Source of the DNA: Leptoclinus maculatus
Taxonomy: Eukaryota > Chordata > Actinopteri > Perciformes > Stichaeidae
Assembly (NCBI GenBank): GCA_032191485.1
Contig: JAVDOI010000019.1
Span: 12,355,418-12,419,417 of the forward strand
Direction of reading: 5' to 3'
DNA: 64,000 nt
The notes beneath the pieces are model-generated. The model was not told where the DNA came from and ran no database searches. It saw only the letters and a list, made by a program, of their open reading frames with translations. Made by a program: the position numbers and the translations under genes. This document shows, piece by piece, positions 48,430-59,789 of this stretch. Each line of letters begins with the position of its first letter. Positions within the stretch are counted from its first letter, which is position 1.

Positions 48430-51400
48430 TTTTGCAGAGCATTTGATTTTCCAACACAATGCACCGCTGAATGACATTGCACAATGACTTTTTTGTCAGT
48501 CGACTCTTTGTTGTTGTTGTTTTTTTGGAGCTGGTCATTGTCCTTCAGGCCAGGAAGAGAGAGGACGAGTCCTCAAAAAGACGATCAAATAGAAGCTAAA
48601 AGATGAAAACACGACTTCCTGGCTCTCTTGTCTCTTCCCTGTGCTCACAGCTTCTACCTTTACAACCTCCACACATCAATCACTTTTACTCTTTCCAATT
48701 TATTTATTTTTTTGGGACATTCTCCCTGCATCCTTCAGGTTGACTGTAGTTGGTCCCCATTGTTCTTTCACACTCTCTTGATCACGTCTGTGGCGCTCTC
48801 GTTCTTTCATTGCGGGATCAGAGCTCCGCTGGGCTGCAGCCAGTCACAGCTGCGTAACCTCGGCCACTTCCAAACCTCCCGCGGCCCCAGTGACCTGTGA
48901 GCACGCCGCACGGTCACGTCAGCCACGTCGCCAACCTTAACATCAAGACTAAGTCACATCGCCCCCAAATATAGAGCTGCCAGTCTAGATCTGCATGCTT
49001 TTTAATAGCCTGGAGCTGTTTTCATAATTCAACATTTCTTCTGGGTATGAAGACAAAAATAAATGGATGGTGGATCCCATTTAGCAGCAGCTCTGTTCAT
49101 GAAGTGTGCGACATAATGTAAGTTAATAATGGAAGAAATTGAATTTGGAATTTTTACTAGTCCCTATATTTTAAATGTGTTTAATGTGGCGTCTAGGGCT
49201 GATTTTTAATTGTCCTTCCTGCAAAAAGCCCATAAATAATGACATCAAATTTAAGATGTATAATAAAGGAACATTCTAGAACATGCAAACTGTATTTAAT
49301 CCTGAAATATAGACATATCTCCATTACCATGCAAAAAAAGTAATTAAATAATGAAATAAGTAAATAAAAAATGCAATTAACTAAGGTATAATGTCTTTGC
49401 AAGAACAGTGGATATTTATTTATGAATCACAGCTAACGATCCTTCTACGAGAGCGATATCTATAAAATGATTCAACCATCATTTCATGGATGGAGGCTCG
49501 GAGGAGAACCATCAGAGTATTACGATCTTCTCAGCGGCAGTTAAACCTGTAAATAGGATTTTCGAAAAGGGAAACTTTAACTTTTTTTATTCACTGCTGT
49601 AAAGATTCCTTCTTAAAGCAACATTGTCACACAGAAACTGCTCCAACAGTTGAGCTAAAGGGACGATTTGTACATCTAAGAGGAACTAATGAGAGACCTG
49701 CTCCTCCTCCACACAGGTGTTATCAATCCTCTGCTTGATTAGACCTCTCGGCAGGTTGGAGATGACATAATGAGAGGAGCTCTAATCAGGCGTGAATGAA
49801 AACACCTGTGTGGGTGGACTGTTGCGCCGGTAATGTACGGACTGTACTTCTGACGAGTTCAGCCTTTGTGTCAACATGCGAGCCGTGAATACAGCTGGAA
49901 CACGGCGCGGCGTGTTTGTTAATGAGCTGGTTAATACAAACGTGTGTGAAATCCAAAACAAACACGGATGCCTCACCTCATCGTGCAAGGTAATTCAACC
50001 CATATTGGATGGGTACAGTGTAGCAATTCACCGTTAATCTTCTCAGCAGCTACCTATACGAGCTGCAGCAGGAACGTGTTCTGTCAAAGATGGTTCCCCT
50101 GTCGAATAGTGTTTTCCTCCTGTTTAAATGAAAGCGCCCTCCTCGGTGCTTCGGGTTAAGGGTTGCTGGCTTTTTTTTGCATCGCAGACTGTTTTTATAA
50201 TGACAGTTTTCTTCTCGGTGTGTGTGTTGCTGGGCGGTGAGAGAGGTCGAGTGAGATTTATGCGGAAAGTGCTGAGAATTTTAAATAGAAATAATTATTA
50301 GTTATTGTTGTTAGCGCTGCAAAAATGATCTATAAAAGCCTATTGAGTGATTCTTTTATCAGCGTGGCTTTTATTTCATTTTGATTTTCACTTTTGTTTC
50401 GCTGCAAAACGTCATTATAATTACAATCAATTAGTGACAAAACATCTTAAATGAAGTGGCACTTTCCTCGCTTGACGTTCTTACATATGTCGTCTCCGGG
50501 CTTCTGTTGCTTCAGAGGACGTGAGGGGCTTTTATAGGAGGTTGGACGACTTTCACACGTGTTTCCTTATTCCTACACATTTAATAGAAGTTATTGATTG
50601 CTTGTTATCCTTAGAAAGCTTCCCTCCTTTCTGTCAGTCAGCCGTGTTGTGGCCCCTCCGGAGCCGGAAGAGGTTTAGGATCTTTTAGGGGGTTTAGGGG
50701 GGGGGATCAAGACTCAAGTTCCCCTGTTCGACCAGAGGCCGGTCCGTCTCTTTCTGCTTTTCAAATCGAATGTCATTTGGGGAGACTTACCCAATCGATA
50801 AAGCTCCGTTTTGAGGGGATTTTTGTTGTAGTTTGATGCAGTGTGAGAACATCCTGTGAGGACAGATCAGGTGTGGTACGGTAGCGGCATCCTAATGCGA
50901 GGTCGCTGCCCTTCCCAACGGGGCAGAGGATCCAAATGTCACCATCGCACTTGCCAAATTAGAGACGTGCTCTTTTTTGGGTACGTGTGGCGGCGCGGGA
51001 CGGGCTGAAGGGCTGATTGGTGGAAAAAACAGGCGGATTTCTGGAGGAACCATTAAATACATTAACGTGCTATATATATATAGCTGTAATATGTTGGCCT
51101 CTTTGGGACCAGGAGCAGCTGAGGTCATGAACACGTGACTTTATTAAATTTGTCGTTGCAGTACATTAAACCCCAACGGCCGTCAGGTTATTTTGGGATG
51201 TTCTCCATATGATTTGATTACATACAGGATCCTTAAATTGAGGCGCCGCCACCTTAAAGCACCTGAACTGTTCAAAAGGACGTTTACTCACCGCTTCAGT
51301 CTGTGTATTGTAATCATAAATCCCCTCAAACACATTATTGATCAGATAATTCTTCTAAAATGCTGTTTGATTGAGAGCGGAAGCTCTGTGAGGAGAATGA

Positions 51401-52365
51401 GACAGACAGACAGAATTATTTTTTTGAGCACAGTTTGGCTGCACTGCATGCGTTTGTAAGTCAAACTCACCAGTGGCTGCTGTTGGTTTTCATATTTCTG
51501 GAAGACATTAATCTGTTTGTTGGCGCAAGAAGAGAAACCCCACAGCTGTCACGACATTTTAATACAACGGTGCTTCATCCTAATTAGTTGAGCCACGGCC
51601 ACTTTAAACCAGTGAGAAGATCACACGCAAACCTCTCATGTGAAATAACCAAAAAATGCTCCTGTTGCTCTTGTTCAGAAGCTCCTCTTCCTTCACAGCT
51701 AATTGAGAATTTGAGCTTTCGGGGCCTGGACTGTAGGCGACTGTGTAAATGAAAGTAGTTTTGAAGTGAGCGCCGTGTTTCCTTTTCATCCTTGCAGATG
51801 TTGTTTTGTTCTTCCTCTGGGAAACGGTGCGAGCTTGAAATTGAATACAAATGGTAACAAAGTAGCTGATGCTGGTTACAGTCTGTCTGCAGAGCGACTG
51901 GTGGCCGAGTGAAGCTGCAAAGATGCACAGAAGGTTTAAAAAAAAAACAGGGTTTTGGCTTCATGCATATTGCAACTCTGTGTTACATCCAGCAGGATAA
52001 CTGACACTGAGGTGCTTTTAAGTTTTCACCTAAATATTGGCGTTCGTTTAAGCTGATGTATGTATGATGTCCCTCCTGCATCATTTTTAAGCAACACCGA
52101 AGCTGCGTTAGCTGTTTGTAGTAGCTTCATAGGTTAATTTAACGTTTGTTATGTTTATTATTAACTGCATATATTTAATCAATGGCACAACGTTCTTCTG
52201 GTACAAAATGATTGGCTCCGTTGTTTCTCCACCTGAGGAAGCAGCTGTCCGAGATGTGGACAACGTTTCAGGTGTCGAGTGAAATTTCTTCCTCTTGTAT
52301 TTATCTGCTCATCAAAGTGAAAGGATGTCTTGTAGCTGATGGCTGACCTTCTCGCCTCAGTGTCT
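48430..52365. other. No gene recognised
   Basis: About 4 kb without a supported exon. A GC-richer minus frame of 80 codons at 50892-51134 has no splice pair and no domain I know. Short AT palindromes such as CTATATATATATAG at 51070 occur. Confidence 0.4.
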
Positions 52366-52368
52366 TTG

Positions 52369-52386
52369 CCCCCCCCCCCCCCCCCC
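52369..52386. repeat. 18-base poly-C run
   Basis: Uninterrupted C run, equal longest with the one at 42275. Confidence 0.95.
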
Positions 52387-52399
52387 ATGATTATGATGA

Positions 52400-53205
52400 G
52401 TCAGACGGAACCGGGGGAATTCAGACCGCTCATCTTGAATATATAACATCCGCATACAGCAAACAACAGATTGACTGAGAAGACAGCGGTGTCGTTCGAG
52501 GCACAAATACGGTCTTCGTGTTGATTTAATTCGGCTCTAGATGGTTGTAAATATAGTGAAGCGTCTGGCTCGCCACCTGCAATCCGTCTGACTCGGGGGT
52601 GATAAAGGTGCCCAAATGATGAGGGATCAGGCTCCTTGTGATGCTGACGACTCTGCGGCTAGATTAGGCAACAAAAACAACCTGCAAAGACAGACACACC
52701 ACGTTCACGTCGCTTCTTTTGTGTGTGTGAATTATGATGCAGAGCGTATGGATTTCTCACATTAAATCCCACGGCTTTGGTTTCACTTCACCTGAAGATG
52801 TTCCTGATGCAGCGCTCGCTCTGTGACGATTCGACCACAATGTTGTTCGGAAGGCCATCTGGTGTGACACCCTGAAAAAACATGTCTGTAAACATATCTG
52901 CATGTTTTTTAATGACACGGCCGGATACAGTTATTTGTTTTGATCTATTCATGAAGCTGAGGGTCCATGTTGTTGGAAGACGTTACACTGGAGGAGAGGG
53001 TTCTTCACTTGTGTGTGTGATGTCAAACAGTGGATGATGCGAATGCTAATGAGAAATGTTCAATCAGTGAGAAGCAACTGAAGATCAAACAGGAGTAAGA
53101 ATATGAAGCCACTAGTGGCCCCATGAGGATGAAACGCTTTTTACACAAAAGGAAAACTTGGTGAAGAAAACTGACTTTTTAGAATTTTAGAATATCTTGT
53201 CTGGC
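52400..53205. other. No gene recognised
   Basis: No supported exon or named repeat. Confidence 0.45.
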
Positions 53206-53214
53206 GTTCATCTC

Positions 53215-53450
53215 GGCCAATTAGACCTCCTAGTTGTATCATACCCTGAGATATCAGAAATATTACAAGTTCATTGCTCTTTGAAAAGGTGTACTTGGAT
53301 TATTATGATAATATTATCATATCAGTGGCAGAAAATGGTCTTAAAATGACAATAATATTGTTTCTCGCAATTATTTCTGGGACAATATATCGTCCAACAA
53401 AAGCAGTTCTCATGACGGGCCTAATTAAGGCCTAATTACAGACTGGCGGT
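53215..53450. repeat. Teleost interspersed repeat (ACAATATATCGTCCAACAAAA type)
   Basis: CTCGCAATTATTTCTGGGAC, AATATATCGTCCAACAAAAG and TCTCATGACGGGCCTAA occur in the order of a repeat common in teleost genomes. Internal palindromic ATGATAATATTATCAT lies at about 53305. Confidence 0.55.
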
Positions 53451-53454
53451 AGTT

Positions 53455-54210
53455 TAGCTAACCATTTGGAATAATGTTTGAACGGCGTTTCAAGCGTTTC
53501 AACAGTTTTGGTTGGTGAGTCCAGCGTTCACACTGACTGAAAGGGTTCTACTTCACTGTGTTGCTTGCATAACTTTTTCCCTGACGTCTGAATGTAATTT
53601 TTGAGAATAAAACAAGTCTGGCGTCTGAGAGAGAATGAGGCGCAGCAGAGGCAGCCGATTCCTGTTGAGCTCTGTTTCATAATAAGTGAAGGACCTTCAC
53701 GGCGCCCTGTTAGGTGCAAGAATGTAACTTCCATTAAGAGCTGCGCTCACACTCTGTGAGGAGGATGATTGTAGTACTCTCCCTGACAATTTGTGTGTCG
53801 TCTGTCTGCCGCGCGAACAGGCGCTGAAAGCTGGTAAAATAAACGTTTATAAGGGCAATGTCAGAATACGCCATCCACACCAATCTGAGCTATTATTATT
53901 ATGTAGTAAGTGCTTCTCAGTGACATAATGAGACATTACAATGAATAACAAAGAACAACTTAAAGGTCCTTTATCTGACCTGAGCAGAACATTCACGGTC
54001 ATGGGAGGCTTCTTATTTACCTGCTTATCGACCTGTTTTATGGATTCTTTTAGTATCCAGATTGCTTGGTCTCATTGAATTCGTCCTTCACCTATGTTGT
54101 ACCCTCATAACTGGCCTGACTCTCATGCTAGATAGACAGAAATGTGTCTTTATTTATTATTTTATTTGACTAATTGAATTATTTCAGGCTCTGGATTTAC
54201 GCCCCTGCAG
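53455..54210. other. No gene recognised
   Basis: No supported exon or named repeat. Confidence 0.45.
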
Positions 54211-54214
54211 CAGA

Positions 54215-54345
54215 GGAAGGTTACATTTTTTATATCTTGTGGTGATAAGATTTTATCTTGTGTGCACAATTTATCACCTTGTCCACACAAGAGTTATTCA
54301 TTTTATTTAGTGTGCATGATTATGAGACATTTAATTCTTCTGTAA
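54215..54345. repeat. Possible repeat with alternating ATCTTGTG/CACAAG words
   Basis: TTATCTTGTGTGCACAATTT and CCTTGTCCACACAAGAGTTA give short direct and inverted copies of one word. A small repeat-derived segment is likely, but the family is unknown. Confidence 0.3.
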
Positions 54346-54349
54346 ATAT

Positions 54350-55630
54350 TTTCCAGTTGTCACGACACAAATTACACAAGAGAAGGTTTATGGGGAGACG
54401 ACGTAACTTGACGAATCAACGTCATCAAGAGCCATAAAGTCAGCAAATGTACCCGTTAACTCCGACAGCATCTATCCAAAGTCTGCAAACATTAGCCACC
54501 GTAAGCGGCTGGTCATACCGTCTGTGTCACCAACACACACAATGTATTCAATTGAGCACTTATGAATTAAACATTTAATTTATAAAAAGTTACATATAGT
54601 CTAACTTTAATATTAGCATACGTGCTATATGTATAATTTAGTACTTAAATACTGTCTTCTGTGAAGTTGTTGCAATCTATGTCCTGATAGCTCGGCGACT
54701 TTTCTTTTATGGTAATGTTCTTTGCATTTCATGAACATTCATCTTAAGTAGTAGATTCTAAACCTGTGCCCATGATTCCTGCTGATGACAGTCCATCAAA
54801 CAAAAAACGTTATCTGCATGTTGAGGTGTGCATTTGTGTGGGAGGGAAGTATATTAATTTATGCTAAATTACTGTATCTTATTCCCACAAGATAACAACT
54901 CTAGCTCGCAACATATGGATCATGTTTGCATAGAATAAATAACTTCATAAATCACCTTTTGGGACTTTGTGGTCTCTGTTCTCTGCATTCAGAGATAATT
55001 AGTGTCACCATATGGTATGGTACATACATATACTATATATATATATAGTATAATGATAGTGAGGCAGTATAGCTGGTTCAGTCGCTGACATCAACGAGCC
55101 ACGTGGTTCCGTATTCTTCACCGAGGACATGAGAGCTGCTGATCATCTTGGGAGCCTCAAAGCTTAGAACACATTTAAAATGCATAACTAATTAGACCCT
55201 CGCGTAAAGGCACAATGGGACTCTTTTGTCTCGGGTGTCCACTCTGTCTCTCGCTGCTGTGGGCTCCTGCAAACAGCTGGGTCGTGGGTCTCTGCGGCTG
55301 ACATTTGCAGTTAGCCAGTTGGGTTCGGCCGTTAAATAACTTTGGCCGTTTCACTGCTAATGTGGTCTGAGTCCCAAGTACATTCATTCATTATTGATGA
55401 GAGAATAAATGTCTCTCTGGTGCACTAGATGCAGCAAATGACCCAACTGAATCATCCCCCTATGATGGGATGCTTTTTGTTGGGTGGCTGGTCATCCATG
55501 TAGCTCTGAGGCTGAAAAACTCTCAGAGCAGCAAAGAGAGTTTTTCTTTTTTCCTGTGTGTGTGTGTGTTCATGTGCTTTTCCCTTTACAGTAAAAAAAA
55601 ATAATAAATAAAGACAGAAAAAAAAGAAAA
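54350..55630. other. No gene recognised; AT palindrome at 55030 and 11-bp hairpin at 55514
   Basis: Bases 55030-55051 form a perfect 22-bp AT palindrome. GAAAAACTCTC at 55514-55524 pairs exactly with 55536-55546 across an 11-base loop. No exon. Confidence 0.5.
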
Positions 55631-55639
55631 TGCTGCTCT

Positions 55640-55865
55640 TTTCCCTGCTCGGGCAATCGCCGCGCTGTTAGGCAGCCGTCGCCTGTTGCCATGGCAACTA
55701 CCTGTTAATATTCCGGCAGAGTTTTCCCCACCGACGAGCGGGGAGCGAGCGCCGCTTTCTCACAACGGAAAATCGATCGGGCTTTCCTGCAGAAAATAAG
55801 GGAGCCGAGCCGCGTGGGGATTTGGTGCCGCAGCACCGGCACGTGTTGGCGCTGACGGTTCAAAG
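55640..55865. promoter_or_regulatory. Small CpG-rich block with perfect RFX X-box
   Basis: About 24 CpGs by eye in about 220 bases, close to or above random expectation for the base content, so CpG is not depleted. GTTGCCATGGCAAC at 55685-55698 is a perfect palindrome fitting the X-box consensus GTNRCC(N0-3)RGYAAC bound by RFX factors. A CACGTG E-box (55850-55855 region, GGCACGTGTTGG) lies downstream. This could be an alternative promoter or enhancer, 5.4 kb upstream of the exon at 61118. No transcript evidence is available. Confidence 0.45.
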
Positions 55866-55869
55866 TGAC

Positions 55870-56500
55870 CTAATTGACCTTGATATCTCCTTTTTAGAGC
55901 AGTTTGAGATGCTTGTGGCTTACAGCCAATCAAAGTGTCACCTTAGTCATCATAACGCTTTGGTTCTTATTGGGCACTCGTTTTCTTTTCAAGTGATTTT
56001 TCTCGAGGAAGAGATGTTCAAAGGTCGGGCATTAAGGAATTGAGCTTGCTTTGCTCTTGAGTGGTGAAGCCATTCAGAAAGGATTGTCTGTCTATCATGA
56101 AAAGGGATGCATTGATCACGAATCCCATTATGCCCCGGGCTCAATATCCAACAGTCCAGACAATCCCGCCTCCCATTTCTCTTCTGAGCAGACCTTTTTA
56201 AATGTCGCTTTTCTCACGCAGACGGCAGGAAAGTCTGAATAACGAGCTCTTAATTACACACATGACCTGCACACACACATGCACACACACATGCACACAC
56301 TGCTTGTATCACATTTTATTTTATAGCTGAGGTGTAAGTCTACGCTAGCCTCACGATTCAATTATGATCCAAGTCGTCGGGTAAATCTGAACACCCTATT
56401 TATTTCAAAAGTGCTTTTGAAAATCAGACTCTTATCGTATTTTTTCAATCCCAGTATCTGTGTGACTTCAAATCCAACCTGTGGCCCTTTGCAGCATCTC
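55870..56500. other. No gene recognised
   Basis: Short open frames only. A CACACACATG-type imperfect repeat lies at about 56268-56300. Confidence 0.45.
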
Positions 56501-56502
56501 AT

Positions 56503-56504
<2 letters not shown>

Positions 56505-56582
<78 letters not shown>
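56505..56582. repeat. (CT)38 microsatellite
   Basis: Pure CT tract of about 78 bases. Frames over it encode only Ser-Leu or Glu-Arg repeats. Confidence 0.98.
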
Positions 56583-56585
<3 letters not shown>

Positions 56586-56589
56586 CTTT

Positions 56590-57260
56590 TATGTCTCTCT
56601 TCGGCTGCACTATCCAACAACGGCAAAAAGCCCAAAAATAATCTTCATAAATTAATAAAACACTAAAGTCAGGAGCAGAGATGTAGGGAGGCATGATGCA
56701 TCACGAATCACAAATCGCTCACATTTAAAATGTCAAGGTGTCCCATTAAACCTGTCACCTGTGTAACTGGTGTGCACTGCTTCTGAAGTTGGAATAAACG
56801 TCTCTTTGGTGCCTCTTAGGCTTCAGATCTCTGGGAAAAAAAAGATGGGTTTGAAGTGCTGTCAGACTTTTAGGGACTTTTCAGACCTGTGTTGCTGATT
56901 GATAGCGCACTCTTCTCCGTCACATAAACCCTCTGCATGGTGTTTCCATTATGAGGCAGAAAACATGGCGGTTTTCTTGAGTTCCTGGAAACTCTCTGAG
57001 GTTCTCCATGTCCTCCGCTTGTAGCCTGTAGGTCATGCTCACATCCAGCTCCATCAGGGTTCAGTAAACACTGAGTAATGATTTGGTGGAAGGGATTGCT
57101 GCCAGTTCGGTCCACTGAACTCACAGAGCATCTCACATTGTTTTGAGCTGTCAGCAGTTTTCCTTTCGGAAAGGGCAACGATATCGGCAGCAGTGTTCTG
57201 TTTATATCTTTCACTTGTGTTAAAGGTTTTATTAGCTGTTTAAGAGCTGATAAAAGAAAA
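56590..57260. other. No gene recognised
   Basis: A minus frame of 114 codons (56870-57214) lacks splice pairs and domains. Confidence 0.45.
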
Positions 57261-57263
57261 GGC

Positions 57264-57550
57264 TGACATTTTTGGGAAGTCGGCTTATTCGCTTTCTTGC
57301 AAGCGGATCGACACCACGCATATCTGTGCAGTAAGCTTCAGCCAGGAGACAGTTAGCTTAGCTTAGCATAAAGCCTGAAAACAGTGGGACACAGCTACAT
57401 TGGCTCTGTCCAAAAGTAAAAAACACACCAACCAACACCTGTAAAGCTTTGATTAAACAAAGGAGATATAAAGTGTGGAGAGCTTTAGATGCTCTCCACA
57501 CTTAATGCCAAGCTAAGCTAACCGCTGTAGCTTCATATTTAGCGCAGAAA
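57264..57550. repeat. Teleost interspersed repeat (GTTAGCTTAGCTTAGCATAAAG type)
   Basis: GACATTTTTGGGAAG, ATTCGCTTTCTTGC, CAGCCAGGAGACAGTTAGCT, TAGCTTAGCATAAAGCCTG, TTGGCTCTGTCCAAAAG and later GCCAAGCTAAGCTAACC and GTAGCTTCATATTTAGCG match a very abundant teleost repeat. The TTAGCTTAGC and GCTAAGCTAA words are inverted copies, so the element is partly palindromic. It contains a 13-bp perfect hairpin at 57471-57503. A leading fragment of the same family is at 9800-9860. Confidence 0.7.
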
Positions 57551-57559
57551 TAGAAGAGT

Positions 57560-58890
57560 GCTCTCTCAGAAAGGAATGCTCTTCCAAATGTCCAACGATT
57601 TCTTTCACGGTGTTGTGGCACAATCATTTTTTGAGCTTTTGCACCGGTCAAACTTGCAGGTCAAGATTCACCATCGTCGATGTACATTTGTGCACATTTG
57701 CAACAAGCAACCGACTGTGTGCGCTACGTCTAAGAAAGACTCTATTACAAACACACCTGGAAGCCAGAGCTGAGCTGAACCCTGCGCTGTCTGTGCTGTT
57801 AAAGTACGCACATCCTTAATAATAGCTGTAAAACAACAACACAGAAATGAAAAGAACCATATTTGTGTTCCTCAAACTAGTTCCAGCTCATCGGGCTCAT
57901 GTAAACATCAAAAAACCTGGTGGAGAAGTCTCTTCATTAACGCGGCAGCAGCTTTAACGCTGGATAATATCAAAGCGCAGCATCTTTGTTTCACGCTGTG
58001 AGATTTATATTAATTGCTTTGTTCTGGGCCTTGTGTTCTGTTTTTTGTCTGTCCCTCTTCTTCTCCTTTTCCTTATTCTTAATTGTTCTCCAATGACCTG
58101 TTCCCATATACAGGCAGCTGTTGTGTGCACATACCTGCACAGCTCGATGTCCTCTACATTATTTACGATGACTTGCACGGGCAGCAGTATTTCTGCGGAG
58201 ATGACTCGGGGGAGTTCGGTAAAGTGGTCTTGTCCCGGTGACCCGGGCTCCGTCTTCATCTGCCCGACGGCAGCAGCGATGAAGGGAGCCCCATGAATAG
58301 AAAATGCAGGTCATATCTGTTTATCTGGGATTAGTGCTTCTCAAGTATGCGCATTTACACCGCCGAGCTCTTCCAATTGCCTCGGAGGCCACATGAAGAT
58401 GTGGTGGAAGTGACTCAGAAATATGAGCTTATAAAAACACGCCTGTAATGCCTCGGAGTCGCATGTTGCTTGTCATTTTCTAATCAGGCGTTTGTGTCAG
58501 CATCGCCTCTTCCTCTTTTTTCCAAGTCTCCAAGGAGCCAGACCGGCTTCTTTCTCACCTCTGATGTTTATTACACAAACAGCACCTAGGATCAAATATT
58601 CATACTTTTCTTTTTTTTCTTTTCTTTTCATCCAGAGAAGCCAAGTGTTGGTGAGAGATAACATGTAGAGGGAGTGGGAGGTGGGGAAAGAGAGAGCTGC
58701 GGAGTTGTTTATATGTTGATCTGACGGGATGAATAATTCAGCAAAGAGCTCCCTGAATTATATTAAAAAAATAGTTAGGGCAGTGGGGGGGGGAATGTTG
58801 GGGTAGATGAAGTTGGGGTGACGGACAAGATGGGAGGCCTTGATTACAGAAGGCACTGTGAATTATTCAAACTTGTTTTCCCCTCAAACA
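57560..58890. other. No gene recognised
   Basis: No supported exon. Short frames on both strands at 58005-58296 are mutual shadows without splice support. Confidence 0.45.
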
Positions 58891-58893
58891 CAA

Positions 58894-58894
<1 letters not shown>

Positions 58895-58925
<31 letters not shown>
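58895..58925. repeat. (CA)n microsatellite
   Basis: CA tract of about 31 bases. Confidence 0.96.
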
Positions 58926-58928
<3 letters not shown>

Positions 58929-58929
58929 G

Positions 58930-59530
58930 TGCTAAATCTCCAGCAGAGGTAGCCGTGAATAGCAATATGGTGTTGGTGATTCGGAGAGCGACTGAAAGCG
59001 TCCTCTTTTTTTTTTTTACCCGAGGATGGAGGAATCTGCTTTTCTGTTTGCCATCAGCCACTCTGAAGTCTTCTTTGAGAACTTTTACTTTTTTTGGACT
59101 TTGCCTTCCCTAGATGTTTGCAGCGCTCAGCATTTTGCAGCAGGACAACACTGATGTGTTGTTTACTCTGCAGTTTCTCAAACTTTTTATATAAAAAAAC
59201 TGCCAGAGTCCCTCTTGATTTCTGACTTGGATTCGTCCCAAGTTAGCTTCATGAAGTCATTGAGTCACGTCTTCATTTTTACTTCACTTTAATGCTCATG
59301 ATTTGCAGGTCAAAAGACATTTAAAGTCAAGATTAATTAACTGGGCTAAATGTGGGTGAATGTTTTTTAAAGTCTTGGTTACATATAACTATTTCAAGAG
59401 CACATGAATTACTATATTTCAGTGTGAAGTAGCTCCAAACTACACTTTAAAATATAGTAATTTAAAACGCTCTACCCTTTACGTCCAGTTGTAGCCCCGG
59501 TTTCACCTTCCTGCTAATCACCGTATCATT
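58930..59530. other. No gene recognised
   Basis: AT-rich with T runs. No exon. Confidence 0.45.
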
Positions 59531-59534
59531 ACAG

Positions 59535-59777
59535 CAGTGTCTCTCAACCTGTTCGAGCTGTGACCCCCCCCAGAATAATCAGCTTGGTTTAGTTACAGCT
59601 AGCACCGTGGCTTTTTGACTCGTGTGTACTTTGACTCTCACAAATCTATTCTGAAGCAAATTATATCGCCTAATGTTAAAACCATTCCTCTGTCTAAAAT
59701 ATGTTCTTTAATCTCAAAAAACATCTGGCGGCCCCCCCGGGAAATGATCTCACGACCCTTAGGTTTAGAACCACAAG
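59535..59777. mobile_element. hAT-type miniature transposon remnant (about 242 bp)
   Basis: Begins CAGTGTCTCTCAACCTGTTC then CTGTGACCCCCCCC, and ends GATCTCACGACCCTTAGG then TTTAGAACCAC. That is the usual arrangement of short hAT-like elements. Its length nearly equals the element at 42944-43184, but the interiors differ. No transposase. Confidence 0.55.
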
Positions 59778-59789
59778 CTTACAAAGGAA

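Noticed and set aside
50892..51134. 80-codon minus frame in a GC-richer patch
   Set aside because: Looks coherent in composition, but I find no domain, no acceptor/donor pair and no partner exon.
56362..56694. 110-codon Glu-Arg repeat frame
   Set aside because: Reverse reading of the (CT)n microsatellite.
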